From Phoebastria nigripes (taxonomy: Eukaryota > Chordata > Aves > Procellariiformes > Diomedeidae): a stretch of 64,000 bases of DNA. Under the pieces are notes generated by a model, which was given only the letters and a program-made list of their open reading frames with translations, searched no databases and was not told where the DNA came from. The position numbers and the translations under genes are program-made. Location of the stretch: the NCBI GenBank assembly GCA_035582835.1, contig JAYKAV010003090.1, forward strand, positions 248,001 through 312,000, in the 5' to 3' direction. Each line of letters begins with the position of its first letter. Position 1 is the first letter of the stretch. Positions 38,401-51,773 of this stretch are shown piece by piece.

Positions 38401-40572
38401 CTATTCCATCCCCATGCATTTTGAGTTGTCAATCATCTTTTCTGCGACAGTCCAGACCTAGCTCTCTATTCAGCTATGTTTTTTCCTTCCCTATCAGAAG
38501 ATCCTCCATTTGTTTTTAAAGTGGAGATCCTGAAAAGCTCTTCTGGACACCCAGTCTCTGGGTGATCTACTTTGCAATGTTAAAAAAATTGCCACCTTTG
38601 TGAACATGGTCCAGAAAACTGCCTCTACTCCAAACCTGTGTCCAATGGTACATATGAAATCTTTCTTCATCTCTCCATCACTTCAAGAAAAATACGCCCG
38701 CCAACTCAAACACATCATTAATACTTGCAACTCCACAGACCCAGCCAAACACTCTGTCTTGCAGATTCTTTACGAATAAAATCTAAATTGTAGCCCTTTC
38801 AACTGATCCTTACATTTCTGTCCCAAACAGTGACTCTTCCTCTTCCAGGTTCACTTTTACACAACATTCTCCAGTGAAGGAAAGGCAAAAATCTTGCTGT
38901 GACTATAACATATTCAGAAAACTACTGCCAGAAAGAACAGTCTAAGAAGTTATCCCTTTACATCCTCTTACGGCTATCCCATCTCAGTTGAATCAAACAG
39001 CAGCTACTGTCATGGTCTAGGCCTATCAAAGTCTACAGTCATCTTTCCCCCCTATTAAGCCATCTTCTCTACTTCTGGTTATCACATGATATCAGCCTCT
39101 GCCCCCCACGTCAGAGTTTCTATTAAGCCTCATTTGTGCTTTCCTCTATGTTGCGTCTTAACAGAAATGCAATTTCCAACTCCATAGCCTCCCTCACAGT
39201 CCTCCTTCCTCCTCTCCTCTTCACACTGCCTACAAAAAAGATTTAAGCAACAAACTGGTGTTACTGGCTTACCCCAGTGGGGCCTTGCCCCATGCTCCCC
39301 CCGGTGCATCTACCCATTGCGATCCAGAACTATGTCAGGGCTCTCACAGAAACCTCGGTGCTCAGCACCACCACGTGCTGCAGTCACATTGAACATCTGA
39401 CTGAAAACTTATAAAGTCATTTAACCCATCTTAGGCTCAGGATGCCAAATTAGCAACACCAAAGAAAAAATCTGAGAGCAGTAATAGGTATTACTTGAAG
39501 CAGCAACCCTGAAACTGAAAAAAGGATTTAAACTCACCACTTGAACATAGTTACAAAACTCACCTGAACATACTTTATTTTCTCCTAAATAGGCAGTAAA
39601 CGTAAAACTTCTTTTTAGTGAGGCTCATCACTATGGTATGTGAGCAACCCAAGAAGATCAAGTTGCTCATCCGTATTAAACAACAGTTGCTGCAGGATGA
39701 AAACAAGCAGGGCTTCAGTTTTACAGAAACTCAGCTGAGGTTTCTGTTTGGCAAAGACGATGTATTTGAAACACGGCATGGATCCAGATCCCATTTGATC
39801 TGGTTCTTCCTGATGTATAGATTTCAGGTAAATTCAATAGCTCCTCTCCCACCCCTCCACGCAACACAAAGCTTTTCCCTCTGTGTGCTAACAGGATTAA
39901 GTGTCACATTTAAATTTCATCAAACTCTACTTTGTTTTCTAACCCCTTCCCTGAATTAGCAGATTACTGGTGAAGCAGGCAAGGAACACACGGCTTCTCC
40001 CACTCGTTAACATCACGGACATGCCGTGGCACGAATCCAAACTCTGTTTTCCTGCAGAGGATATAGCTTCCGTGGATGTGAACAATCTCCAGTGAGAGCT
40101 TAATGCATCAGCCCATTTCCTCCGTTGGAAGGGAGTCTCCCCACTCATGCTCTGAACAAACACAGTCCCAGAGCCAGCCCATGGACAGTGTTTACAGAAA
40201 CAGTAATGTCACTGAAAGGAGAGTTTCGGATACTTTGGAACAAAAATAGTTTGGAGAAAAAAGAAAGCAGCAGGTTTTGGTTTTTTGGGGTGGTGTGGGT
40301 TTTTTTTTTTTTACTCTTCATGAAAAGTAGTAAATTAAGCATTAGTCAAACATTGATACTTTTTTTTTGTTTTGTTATTTTAGACAGAGGCTTCTTTAAA
40401 AACCACATCTATTTTACTGTCATTAAAGTAAATCTTATGCTGAACAAAGGAACTGAAAGGTACCAATTTAGCAACAGTTCTATATTTCCATCCCCACCTC
40501 TCCTCTTGCTACCTAACTTATACATGTACAAATAAGGGGCCCAAGTAGTGCCAATATACAATAAAGGAACAC

Positions 40573-40617
40573 TTTTTTGTTGTGGTTTTTTTTTGATTTT
40601 TTTTTTTTTTTTTTTTT
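40573..40617 (+). repeat. poly-T rich tract
   Basis: T runs of 6, 9 and 21 are separated by GTTGTGG and GA. It could be the reverse of an A-rich retroposon tail, but no body is recognisable beside it. Confidence 0.85.
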
Positions 40618-41668
40618 AAATGCACTGAAAAACTTTATATTTTCACAAAGTTTGGGCAGTCTAAAGGCGGGGGTAGCTGAAGTATTTACAAAGGTTCTGC
40701 GCCATCTGTAATTCCTCATACATGCATGCACTTTGACAACCCTATTTAATTAGCACCAACCTTTCACCACTTAGCATGCTGCTAAGTATTAGTCTATTTT
40801 TATTTTATTTATTTTAAGGAAGTGGAACAATACAGTGATCATCAAAAATAGTACATCAAAATAGTACACGCTGTACCTCATACTTAAACAAATAAATACA
40901 GACAACTATAATCCAAGAGTAGGATATATAAATATAAACTCTAAGCTTCACAAAGTTCATGAGAATTATAACTTTTGGAAAACCCACTCCATCTGGTAAT
41001 TGAAGTGTTTTCGATCTCTCAGTTACTAACACAGGAATGAAGCAGAAAGCTGCTCTAGGCATGCATTTTGCCTACAAACCAAACTTGTAACATCATATGG
41101 TCGATGTATAAGACAAGGCAAGCAGGCATAAGAAAAACACGTCACGGTCTTTTCTTGTTTCTACCTCACTTCCAGCCCTACAACCCGCCTGATGACTATG
41201 ACAGACATGGCTGGTAGGCAACAGGAGGCAAAGAAGCGTCAGTTAGAGGCAATGTGGCTATCCAGGCTCCATCCGAGAAGCAGGAAGGAAGAAACTCGAG
41301 GGTCAGGAGCAGAAGATAAGGGCAGAGACAGGCTGCAGCATAAGAATTTTCGTAAGTAAATGGCCTGGCAATGGAAATAATATTTTTAAAAGTTTCCATG
41401 CCTCCTCCCCCATCGAGGCTGCTAAATCGCATCCTGTTGCCCTGCTCAGGGCTGTGAATCATTGTGCTAACCTGGAACGGTGCCACGCACCTCCAGAGCT
41501 TCTCTCCACTACAAAAATTAGTGGGCTACTTCTCACAAAAAGTAATTTGCAAGAAACCCCTTCTAGATCCAACCATCAAACAGTGGACAGAGGCTTCATT
41601 TTCTTTCCCAAGTCTTACAACACCAGGAAATCTTAGAATCAGCATAGGAAAAAAATAAAATAAAATTT

Positions 41669-41683
41669 AAAAAAAAAAAAAAA
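41669..41683 (+). repeat. poly-A tract
   Basis: A run of 15 A's is preceded by AAATAAAATAAAATTT. Confidence 0.85.
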
Positions 41684-44600
41684 TCAAGCGATTTTTTTCA
41701 CCTACAGTTCTACCTGTGCTCTTCCTGGCTAAAGATGAGAGCAGGCAGCTAGTATTTTGGATTGCTCGATGCAAGTGACCTCTCCAGCTACCACCCCATA
41801 TTAACTTCCTGACCAAGCTAAGTGAAAGCCTGCCAAGTATTAAAGAGAGAAGATAAGGGATGTAAGCCGCTCGGGTACTTCCTTTCTGGAGATATTTTTG
41901 ACCAGCGCTGCAATTCTACAGGTCTTATCTGAAGAACTGACATGTTAGGCAGGGTTCAGCAACATCCCGATTTTACCTTCTGCGCTAAACACAAACCCAA
42001 AGAGAGGGCTGATGGCAAGTGCCACACAGGCTGTTTGTTAGGAGGCTATGCAAAACAATCGGAGCGCCTTGTGATGAGATGAAAAAGCCACGACGTCTAC
42101 CTTCTCTCCTAACTGGAGAGGAAGTTGAAAGTTAAGTTAGGTTCAGAGTTTAATTTTTAAAACAATAAAATCCTCCATTCTGAAATGATAAATGTGGAAG
42201 CGAAGATTGAATGATGTTCAGTTTTACATCGTGTCTTCGGATTCTTTAGAAAGGTAGAGAGTTGACATAGATTTTCTGCAGCAGAATTTACTGCAACAAT
42301 AGTAATTTCTCTGACCAGATTTGAAAACATACACCTTGTTTTCTAAAATGCAAATATTTTACTCTTATTAAGTTTAAAGTGACTGGAAACTTAAAATGAG
42401 ATCTGACACAAATCATAGCAGAAAAATGTAATATATGCTAGCCTACAAGAATCACTGCATTCAAGGTACGTTAGTTACTTTTTTTGGTCAGCTCAAAAAC
42501 TTTCGTCCCACCAGCTGATAGTTCTTTCCTAAGAGGAGAAAACTGGTTCCAGCAAATCAATTCCAGCAAATTAAAGCAGAATATTAGCAACATAAGGCAA
42601 AATGTTGGCAAAATGCAATCAGAGAGATGATTTATTGCTTACAATGAAAACTAGAGAATTTATACCTTCAGATGTCCTTTTCAGTAAGCAACTGAAATTC
42701 AATGCAAACTATTTCTCAATATATGATGTATGTCACAACATGTGATTTAGTTCATGATGCAATTTCATCTCATTCAACATGCTGTTTCCACTCACATACT
42801 TCACATGACAGAACAGATTTGCTGCAGCCGTGGAAACATCTTTAGAAAGTTAAAAACTACTTACTTTTAAAGCAAAAATGCTGTATCCGTACATTAGAAG
42901 TTGAACTGTACAAGTTTTATTAGGAGCTACTGAATCTCTAGGAACAAAGATACTTCACCAGTATCTAAAACAGACAGCAGACACACTACAGATGCAGTTA
43001 GGAGCATTTGCTTGTTCTACAGCTTTCATGGAGGAGAACACATATCTGCATATTACACTATCTTGTAACTCAATACACCTAGCAAGTGTAGTCTGCCACT
43101 GGTTTAGAAAACTTCTCTGCAAGAGAAGCATTAATAATGATGATAATAAGTCTAGTCACCCATGTTCCAAGACATCAGACAGCAAGTGCCAGAAGTTTGA
43201 GGGACTTAAAGCACCAGATACCCTTCCTAGAAACATTTTAAATCTATTCTAGCTACGATGAATGAGTACACTTAGATAGTCAAGAGAAGTTGTAGACAAT
43301 AAGCACTTCTGAACACAAGGCAGACTGCGTGCACCTCAAGGTGAGTACCCAGGGAGGAATATGTAAGCTTCAGCCCCACTGTGCAAGCACCTTCACAAAC
43401 ACCAAACAGTCAGCTGGCAGTGGAAAAAAAAAACATGTATAACCACAGAAAAGTAGTAGACAGGCTTAGAACTGGGTCCAGCTGACACTACTGACAAGGA
43501 AGATGCTTTCCATACCTTTATTTTATGCTTGCAGCTTTTTGTCTGTGTCCTAATGAGAAACAGTTGCCCCTTCTTCCCCTCAACATACCTCCACTCGGCA
43601 GTGTAAGGGCTAAACCAGTCTTTAGTCAGCGATACTGACAAAAAAGCCAAATCATTCCNAAATAACACTGTCCCCATAAGCAGCAACTGCAAAATGCCCG
43701 AGGCAAAAATGTGTTCAGTTCCAAATTTTAATTATTCAAACTCTGTACCAAAACACTCACATTCTCCTTTTCCTAAAGCTACCAATTTCAATCCATTTAA
43801 CTAACATGTGGAAAACCTGCAGATCTTCCTGTTGAGGAGGAGAAATGCTCAGATTAGAAAACTTGCATGTTATTTTTCAGTATGAGTTCACAGTTCCTTT
43901 ACAATCGGATTCTCAACTCGGCACACTGACATGGAAGGAAGCGTAACAGAAAAATAAGATCTTTTAACAAAGCTGGTATCTGCAGTCAGTTCCTCCCAGG
44001 AATGAAACACCCAGCTTTCCAAGACAGCACCAGATATGTTCATATAACATATCTTTGTGATAGAAACGAACAAAAGAACAACAAGGCTTCTCTACGGATT
44101 TCCTCATAGAAGACATGAAATCCTTCTGTGTAGATAGTTGCTATGGTGCAGCCTTAAGGGGAAAAAAGAGGGGAGATCAGACTTCTTGTTTACAGGTTTC
44201 CAATATGCTCCACTTGATCCATCTTGAAATTGAAACCCTTTAGCTTCCTGTCTTTAGGCTGTCAGATGGTAGAGGACAAACACAGCATTAGCAACTTTAC
44301 AAAGCTTCCACGTTCTGCATAGATCTAGAGAAAAACATCCATGTGGATTAGACGACAGGCAGGAGGGACAATATAGTTTCAAAAAGAATAAAAGCCATAC
44401 TAAATCCTGAGAGACTTACTCAAGGGAAAAGAGACTTACTCTGCGAATGAAATGCCAGATTATCTTTGAACACTGTCAACAATTCACCACAATGTAACAG
44501 TGCATGGACCTATAAAAAATATGCTGTTTTGACATTCTCAGGTGAAATCCTGATTCTTCCAAGAACTTCTTACACAGGTTTTATCCAAACAGGTATGCCT

Positions 44601-47600
44601 GGCTATTTACAGATTCAAGAAGAATAAGACAAAGACGTTTAAGGTAGGATTCAACTCTTAATAAGACACCTAAACCATATAAAGACACATAAACTTCCCC
44701 TACAGTCAAAAAAGCCTACAGAAAGATTCAGCTTATCCTACAGCAGACACTTTGGGTGTAATTCAGGTACCTAGACATAGGTATCTGCTGTCAGTTTAAA
44801 CATCCTGGGAGTTCCACCTCACTTCCAGTTGCCTCTGTTGTAAACCCTGCAGGTCCCAGGTTGTATCCATCAGCATTATGCAATCTTTACCAATGCTTTA
44901 GAGATCCTAATTGGCACTAGGTTTAGGCAGGTGACCAGAGGGCTGCTATCCAGGCCCCACTGACTCTACCAACTAAATCTTCACCAACTATGAAAAGAGA
45001 GAGCACACATAGAAACTTGGTGCAGAAGTATAAAACGTACATGTTTTTTCATCAGTCACGAACAGAATGCATCCTTTATTCTTTCGCCAGTTGACAAGAA
45101 GATAGCTATCACTTATAGAATAGTCTTAGGCTATTGGGGTTTTAGTGCTATGTAGGAGATTTGGCTTTTGCAGTCACTTCTTTAGGGTACCATCTTCTAA
45201 AGAAGCAGCCAAATGTAATTTCTTGCCTAGATCCATTATTCGCTTGCCAGAAGATTAGACTAGAACTTTTTTGCCAAAGTCTTCTGTATAACCTGCCTGC
45301 ATGAACTGCCTTAATCAACTTTTCTTTAGTATGGTGCATAAAACCCACTCATACAGAACAGGTTAGTTCTCCCATTCAGTCAGTGACCAGTCTGGTTCTG
45401 CCATATATTGTGTTTTTACTGAACATGCAGGGTAGGGTAGAAGCGACTAGAGTATCCAGGATAATTCCAGGGTTTGGGAACTTAATGATGCAGTCTTCCT
45501 AAAATAAGTACAAAGTTCCCTGCACAGACAGGGATGCCTTTAAAGACCTCCAGAGGGAGATGCTGTCTAATTTTTGGTATCTAAATTGCTTCGAACGTCC
45601 ATCTTAGGCATCATTACTGGCCACACCAGCATCTCGCTACAGCCTGAATATTCTATACTCTGTCAGGTCAGGAATACAAAATTCAAAAATAAATAGGAGA
45701 GGAAACAAGACCTATGACAGCTTTCAAATTCCATGGCAGTTTTCTTGCTCTCTTTAGACTGCAATTTATTCATCCCCCGCCCCCAATGCTATTGTTTGCC
45801 ATCATCTATTTCTCTTTCTTTTCCTGCTTACTGTTGGAACAAAGTGTAAAAATACTATTTTCCCTATTGTCACGTATACCTGGAAAGCTTAACTAATGCC
45901 CCAAACCATTTGCTCCCTACTGCTAGCAAACAGCCTAAACTGAAACAGTAGCATCTAATCTGTATTTGTGCTACTACCAGCAGCAAAAGAAATTTGAAGG
46001 NAAAAAAAATGACACTGGAGGGTATTAGCGTAGACTTCCTTCCATTATTCTTTGGTTCTTCCATCTTCTGGGATTTGTTTCCAAGAGAAGATCATTAATC
46101 TCCTGGCTGTTAACCCAGACGCCCTCCTGACAGCGTTCTGTCTACAGAAATCAGACCACCAAGGCCAGACTTGGACAGAACAACTACTAACCTTTAAACA
46201 CTGGAGAAAGTATTGTCCCTTCACTGTAACATTTACAAGCACACATGGTTCTCCTTTCCCATTTATTTAACAAGCATCTGAATGATTCCGCTAATGTGGC
46301 TATAACCCCATTCTCACAGCTCAGAGACAAGGGATGCTGTGCAAGGAAGCCACCCTGCACCCAGTGTTTCTACAGCAATACTCATTACACACAATCCACC
46401 CAGTAGTAGGAATATTTAAGAGAGTCCCACGGAGAAAGAGCTGAGATCTTGTCTGATTTCATTCCAAATCTACTGAAAACAGAGAAAAGCTTTTGCCAAG
46501 GCAATTTTGGCAAGTATTTCCAGCAGTATCCTGGCTTGCCAAATTGCATTTGGATTTTGCTGGACTTATTTACTTGTTCAGTATGCTCAGAGAAGTAGAA
46601 ACATTTGTTGCTGTAGAGAATCTGGCTTACTTTGAAGACCTGGAACAACACTTAAAAGATGAATCAGAAACTGACTGACTTAGGAATTTGATCTATTAAC
46701 CTCAGCTCATAGTGTTGTGGTATCCTGAAGTGTTAGAAGTAATCCATAGCTCAGCTACTTCAGGTCTGAGACCAGACAACTCTCTGAACTCTCAAATGAC
46801 ACTTTTAAGATGCTATTTTTATACAGCCAGGTTCTACTCCATTCAAAAATACCATCCAACACAAGCCATAAGACGACCCTGAAGATCCTCTTTAGTAGTC
46901 AAAAGAGCACAGCCACATTTTATAACAAAACTGGCATTCTTTGCTGACTGCATGGAGAGAAATCCTTAAGGCGTGATTTTCAGAAGACATTAAGCATCCA
47001 GTCTCAAAAAACCCTCAAAGTTACAGCCCTTTAAGGCACCTTTAGTTAAAGGCTGATCCCTCCCACACTGTTGTCCCCACCCTCACTCACCACAGGGCTG
47101 GACAGTGCTCTGCTTCCACCCTGTCACTGGGGCATGCAGGAATGCTTTTGATCAGATGCGTCAGAGGTACACTGGTGACATATTTTGCCTGACAGAGTCA
47201 TGCTCGACTCAAAACCCGGAGTGAAAAAATCAGTATTTCAAAAGCATTATCTATAGCCCTTGTTTTCAAGGTTTTGGCACNGTTTCTCCCATGTTTGTCC
47301 ATTCCACATTTTCAGCTTTACTAGCTTGCTTTTGCTCATTTTCTTTTTTTTTTTTGCTGAGCAAGACATTCCTTCTTCACGCCTCCCTCTATTCCCCTAT
47401 CTCCTAACACTGCCCACTACCTTGCAATAGGCCAGCAACTTACCTTCCCTTTTCAAACACAGAAGCTACGTACTAGGTCATAGCCACGGTCCAACTATCC
47501 TCAAAGCACACACTGCTAGAGAAAAGTACAAAATACCACCCAGGCTTCCACAGTGTCATTTTTCTAACTCCTCACTGTTATAACATAAATCCATTTGGAG

Positions 47601-47753
47601 GCATAGCATTTCATATAATTCTTTTTCTTGCCTTTTAAAAGCACATGTTCTTACAACTCCTTCAACCCATTATCCAGTAGGCACCTACAATGCATTTTTC
47701 ACAAACAGAAAAATCAAATATAAACATACCCTAAATTTCTGATTTCTAAGAGA

Positions 47754-47775
47754 GTGTGTGTGTATATATATATAT
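47754..47775 (+). repeat. short TG/TA microsatellite
   Basis: GTGTGTGTGTATATATATAT is flanked by unique sequence. Confidence 0.85.
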
Positions 47776-49261
47776 TTTGGTTGCGTTCAAGAATAACAGT
47801 ACCAACTTGCTTCCTAAGAGATACAAGTAGACTGCTATATGACCTGTTCCCATCGTCATTGTACCTTTCCAATATTTAACTTGTAAAGTGAACAGGAATA
47901 CCTCTGGTTGGTTTCCTCTAGATGAACCAACAACAAAAAAATAAACCAAGTAAAGATAAAGAATCAATGCCTACCTCTCTCCACCCCAGGGAAACATACC
48001 ACTCAATGATGATTCTCCATTGATAACTATAGTTTTAAATTTGTTCAACCATTTTTAATCCCTCTGATACATGGTATCCAGACTTTTTACTATGTTAAAT
48101 TTTTTTCCATCAGGATGTTTTGGTTGCCAAATCAAATATCCTGAAACATATCATAAAGGCTAGCATTTGTACGAGGCTACTAATCTGCCTGACTTAAAAA
48201 GAAATAAAAAGATGACACAGTAGATGAGTTGCATTTCCCAGTATGATTTACTCCACTTACCTGCTTTGGTCCAAGTCCTATTTCAGTACTTCTTTCCAAA
48301 ACTACGTCAAGCTGACAGCCTATAAGCAGTCGTACACTCTACTCACCCAGTTAAGCCCCGACACAAATTAGTTTCTATCTGTAATCTGGAGTACTCTAAT
48401 TTTAGATTAGCAGTCCACAGATTTTCTCATATTACTCCTCTCACACTCCTTGATACAAGTTATTGGCATCTTTTAAGTTATGTCATATTTTAATAGCTGC
48501 TGTTAAACATCCTCCTGGCATGCTAAAGTGGAAAGAATGCCATCAACATTTGTATCTGACTAAAATCTAGCTTTTTAACCACATACCTGACAAACTTATT
48601 GAGTATTTTTGTCTTTAAGCACTGCTCTATGACTTCCACCTGGTCACGGAGGACCAACATTAGAGTTACTTTTTTTTTTTCCTAATAAAATCTTTCTTTC
48701 CCCAACTGTCCAGCTGTCCTCCCTCCATCCATGTCATTTTCTTACTAATTTTATATATTGCTTCATTATCTGCTAATTTATATTCATGGAATAAAAGCTG
48801 ACAGCCATCTATTTAGGGATTTCTGGTGGCAGGAGGATGGGAAAGAGTATTTTTAATAGCCATTTCTACCTCTATTCTCAGCCATTTTATCTTTGACTAT
48901 GTCCCTTGACTGTGGATTCTTCCACAACTAGTAAGATTTTTGTAAGCCATACCAAAGCGCTCTGCTTTTTCTGTTCATATTTCATCTTTCACCTTGTTTT
49001 GTTCAAAAGCTTTCTACCTTTTGAATTTCCTCCTTTGAGAGCAAAAGATTGTATTCATCTGACCACATATGGACTTCTATCAGCCAAGATATCCACACCT
49101 GAGCTAGTTATCCTAGACTGACTTTGAAGATAAAGGACAGAAATAAGAATGGCAACTGGGGACAAGTCATCCCATTCCTAAATACATCTCTAAAATAAAT
49201 CATGTAAATTGTCTCGTAAAAGGGCCTCTCCTCCTTCATTAAGGTAACCCTACAATGGTCC

Positions 49262-50391
49262 TGCTTGGACCCCACAACATCCTTCTCTCTAAATTGGAGA
49301 GATATGGATTTGATGGATGGACTATTCAGTAGATAAGGAACTGGCTGGACGGTCGCATCTAGACAGTAGTGGTCAACGGCTCAACGTCCAGATGGAGATC
49401 AGCGACAAGTGGCATCCCGCAGGGATCCATATTGGGACCGGTACTGTTTAATATCTTCATCAATGACATAGACAGTGGGATCAAGTGCACCCTCAGCAAG
49501 TTTGCAGATGACACCAAGCTGAGTGGTGCNGTNGACACGCCTGAGGGAAGGGATGCCATCCAGAGGGACCTGTACAAGCTCGAGAAGTGGGCCCGTGTGG
49601 ACCTCATGAGGTTCAACAAGGCCAAGTGCAAGGTCCTGCACCTGGGTCGGCGCAACCCCCGGTATCAAGACAGGCTGGGGGATGAAGGGATTGAGAGCAG
49701 CCCTGCCGAGAAGGACTTGGGGGTATTGGCGGATGAAAAGCTGGACATGAGCCAACAATGTGCACTTGCAGCCCAGAAGGCCAACCATACCCTGGGCTGC
49801 ATCAGAAGAAGCGTGGCCAGCAGGTCGAGGGAGGTGATTCTGCCCCTCTACTCTGCTCTGGTGAGACCCCACCTGGAGTACTGCGTCCAGCTCTGGAGCC
49901 CTCAGCATAAGACAGACATGGACCTGTTGGAGCGCGTCCAGGAGGGACATGAAAAAGATCAGGGGGATGGAATACCTCTCCTACGAAGAAAGGCTGAGAG
50001 AGTTGGGGTTGTTCAGCCTGGAGAAGAGAAGGCGTTGAGAAGACCTTATTGCAGCCTTTCAGTACATTAAGGGGGCTTATAAGAAAGATGGTGGCAAACT
50101 TTTCAGCAGGGCCTGTTGTGACAGGACAAGGGGGAATGGTTTTAAACTAAGAGAGGGTAGATTTAGACTAGATAAAAGGAAGAAATTTTTTACGCTGAGG
50201 GTGGTGAAACACTGAAACAGGTTGCCCAGAGAGGTAGTAGATGCCCCATGCCTGGAAACATTCAAAGTCAGGTTGGACAGGGCTCTGAGCAACCTGATCT
50301 AGTTGGAGATGTCCCTGCCCATGGCAGGGGGGTTGGACTAGATGACCTTTAAAGGTCCCTTCCAACCCAAACAATTCTATGGTTCTATGAT
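49262..50391 (+). mobile_element. CR1 LINE, 1.1 kb 3' portion
   Basis: This is the longest CR1 copy here. It runs from the middle of the reverse transcriptase (CACAACATCCTTCTCTCTAA) through the end of ORF2 and the 3'UTR to AATTCTATGGTTCTATGAT. Typical blocks are GGTCCTGCACCTGGGTCGGC, TGGCCAGCAGGTCGAGGGAG, TACTGCGTCCAGCTCTGGAG and GGTTGGACTAGATGACC. It is 5'-truncated, has two N's (49530, 49533) and carries stops and indels. It belongs to a different CR1 subfamily from the 25.7 kb copy, as the 3'UTRs differ. Confidence 0.97.
49369..50070 (+). pseudogene. CR1 ORF2 reverse transcriptase C-terminal remnant
   Basis: An open stretch of 233 codons encodes the last part of a CR1 reverse transcriptase. 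The frame shows [20 protein letters not shown] (RT motif region B) and FADDTKLSG (the FADD catalytic box), followed by the thumb-like region with [17 protein letters not shown] and [19 protein letters not shown]. In the same frame upstream, stops interrupt the coding sequence near 49330-49370. Near 49945 an indel shifts the frame relative to other CR1 copies, so the last 40 or so codons are out of frame. The endonuclease and the first RT motifs are absent through 5' truncation. It makes no functional enzyme. Confidence 0.9.
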
Positions 50392-51407
50392 ATTTAACTA
50401 CACCACAGCTGTAGTAAGTTCAGCAAGGTGAATCCTTTCCATAGGTATTTCTTACCAACTTTCATGAACAATTAGATCTTCACAGAGTATTCAAAGGAAA
50501 TAATAACAATACAAACTCACTGTGGGACAGAGAAATCACATTTCTAGTGGTTTTCTACATTAAGGCACCACCATATTTACTTTCAGAATGTAATTCCTAT
50601 TTGTTTCTTTGTAAAGAAGCTGAATTGCTGAAGTTACCAATTTTTGAGGTACTTAGCTGATTCACCTGTATTTATGTGACCTGCCAAATGGCTTCTATAC
50701 CATTTCCAGGGCCACCTTGGGTCAGAGAGCTGTACATCTGCAGGGTCACAGCCCTGGGCCTCATCTAACAAGCTCTGCAGACCCGTTTGAGTGTTGCTTT
50801 ATACCCTTTTTCCCCACTGCTCCTAGTTGAGTCTTGCCCTATAAGTCTAGGACCTAAGCTAGTTTCCTTCCTTTCACTGCTTTCCATGCATTACATAGAA
50901 GCTCCAATTACTGCTTGAAAGACATATTCATACAAAAGACCAAAAACCCTCATAGCAGGTACCGTTTCAAGGAGATAGTAAGTACTGTTGTAAATGTCTC
51001 TCACATAGGCTTTCCGTTATTTCACCACTGTTTAGTTTAAGCTGTTAAAAACCCATCCATACGTTTTGAAAACATTTCAGGATGTTGATGACGAGCATTT
51101 ATAGCTATAGAATTAATCACTGCTATGAATCCCAGAATTGCATCAGATATGCAGAAAGGCTTTAAGTTTACATAGCTTTCAACAATCAAAATGGAGGAAC
51201 TTCAAGGTTCATTCTAGCCTCCATACATTAAATTGCTGACACACTAATAAGATCCTTGCTCTAAAGGAACAGCAGCATTTGTTCTTAATGTAAACAGACT
51301 AAATATTCAGTTGCTTCATTTTTTTTTAAACCAGTCATTTTAGAGCAAGAGCTTCAGATGAGCATATATTCCATGNAATAATGTTGTAAATAAAACACAG
51401 CTAGAGT
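50392..51407. other. non-coding stretch right of CR1
   Basis: This is unique DNA with no gene or repeat recognised, ending at the 54-bp inverted repeat. An N lies at 51376. Confidence 0.7.
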
Positions 51408-51671
51408 GCTTGAAACTAATTGTATTAAGAAATTCTAGAACACAAGGCTGGTTTACTCTGCTCAGCACGCACAGCTAGGCAACGGGTGGAAAAAACCTGA
51501 GCCATTTGCACAGCCTCCTTTGCTTCTTTTTTCCCTTCTTCATACCGTATTATCTCTGGCTTTGCTGATGTATGTTTGTGTGTATGTATACATATGCACA
51601 CACACAAAAAATACATGGCAGAGTATATCAGCCTTGTATTGTAGAATTTCTTAATACAATTAGTTTCAAGC
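51408..51671. repeat. 54-bp inverted repeat pair with 156-bp spacer
   Basis: The left arm (51408-51461) begins GCTTGAAACTAATTGTATTA. The right arm (51618-51671) ends with its reverse complement, TAATACAATTAGTTTCAAGC. I count 50 of 54 positions matching, with mismatches confined to the inner half. The spacer contains its own palindrome, TGTGTATGTATACATATGCACACA (about 51579-51602). No transposase, TA target duplication or known terminal inverted repeat is recognised. Confidence 0.9.
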
Positions 51672-51719
51672 GTATATAAAAATATATATAAAGGAACANA
51701 AAGGATATACATGTTGCCA

Positions 51720-51773
51720 TGCAGAATGGTGAAAACCTTTCTGGAGGAAATGAAATGTTTTCACCATTCTGCA
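51720..51773. repeat. strong short hairpin
   Basis: GCAGAATGGTGAAAAC (51721-51736) is an exact reverse complement of GTTTTCACCATTCTGC (51757-51772). The pairing extends by one base pair outward and, after a single mismatch, by TTTC/GAAA inward, leaving a 10-nt loop. It lies 49 bp after the 54-bp inverted repeat. The stem is about 22 bp, short for an animal microRNA precursor. Confidence 0.85.

Larger units (their letters stand above)
29630..49261. other. inter-microRNA stretch, mostly unique non-coding DNA
   Basis: This lies between the two microRNAs and is presumably intron of the host RNA. Apart from the CR1-like piece, the palindrome and the simple tracts listed separately, it is unique AT-rich DNA. 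Part of it (38.2-39.3 kb) is pyrimidine-rich on the plus strand and could hide a very old repeat. N's lie at 32704, 43660, 46002 and 47281. No protein-coding exon is supportable. Confidence 0.6.

Noticed and set aside
49399..49950. 183-codon minus-strand frame
   Set aside because: It is the antisense shadow of the CR1 reverse transcriptase remnant.
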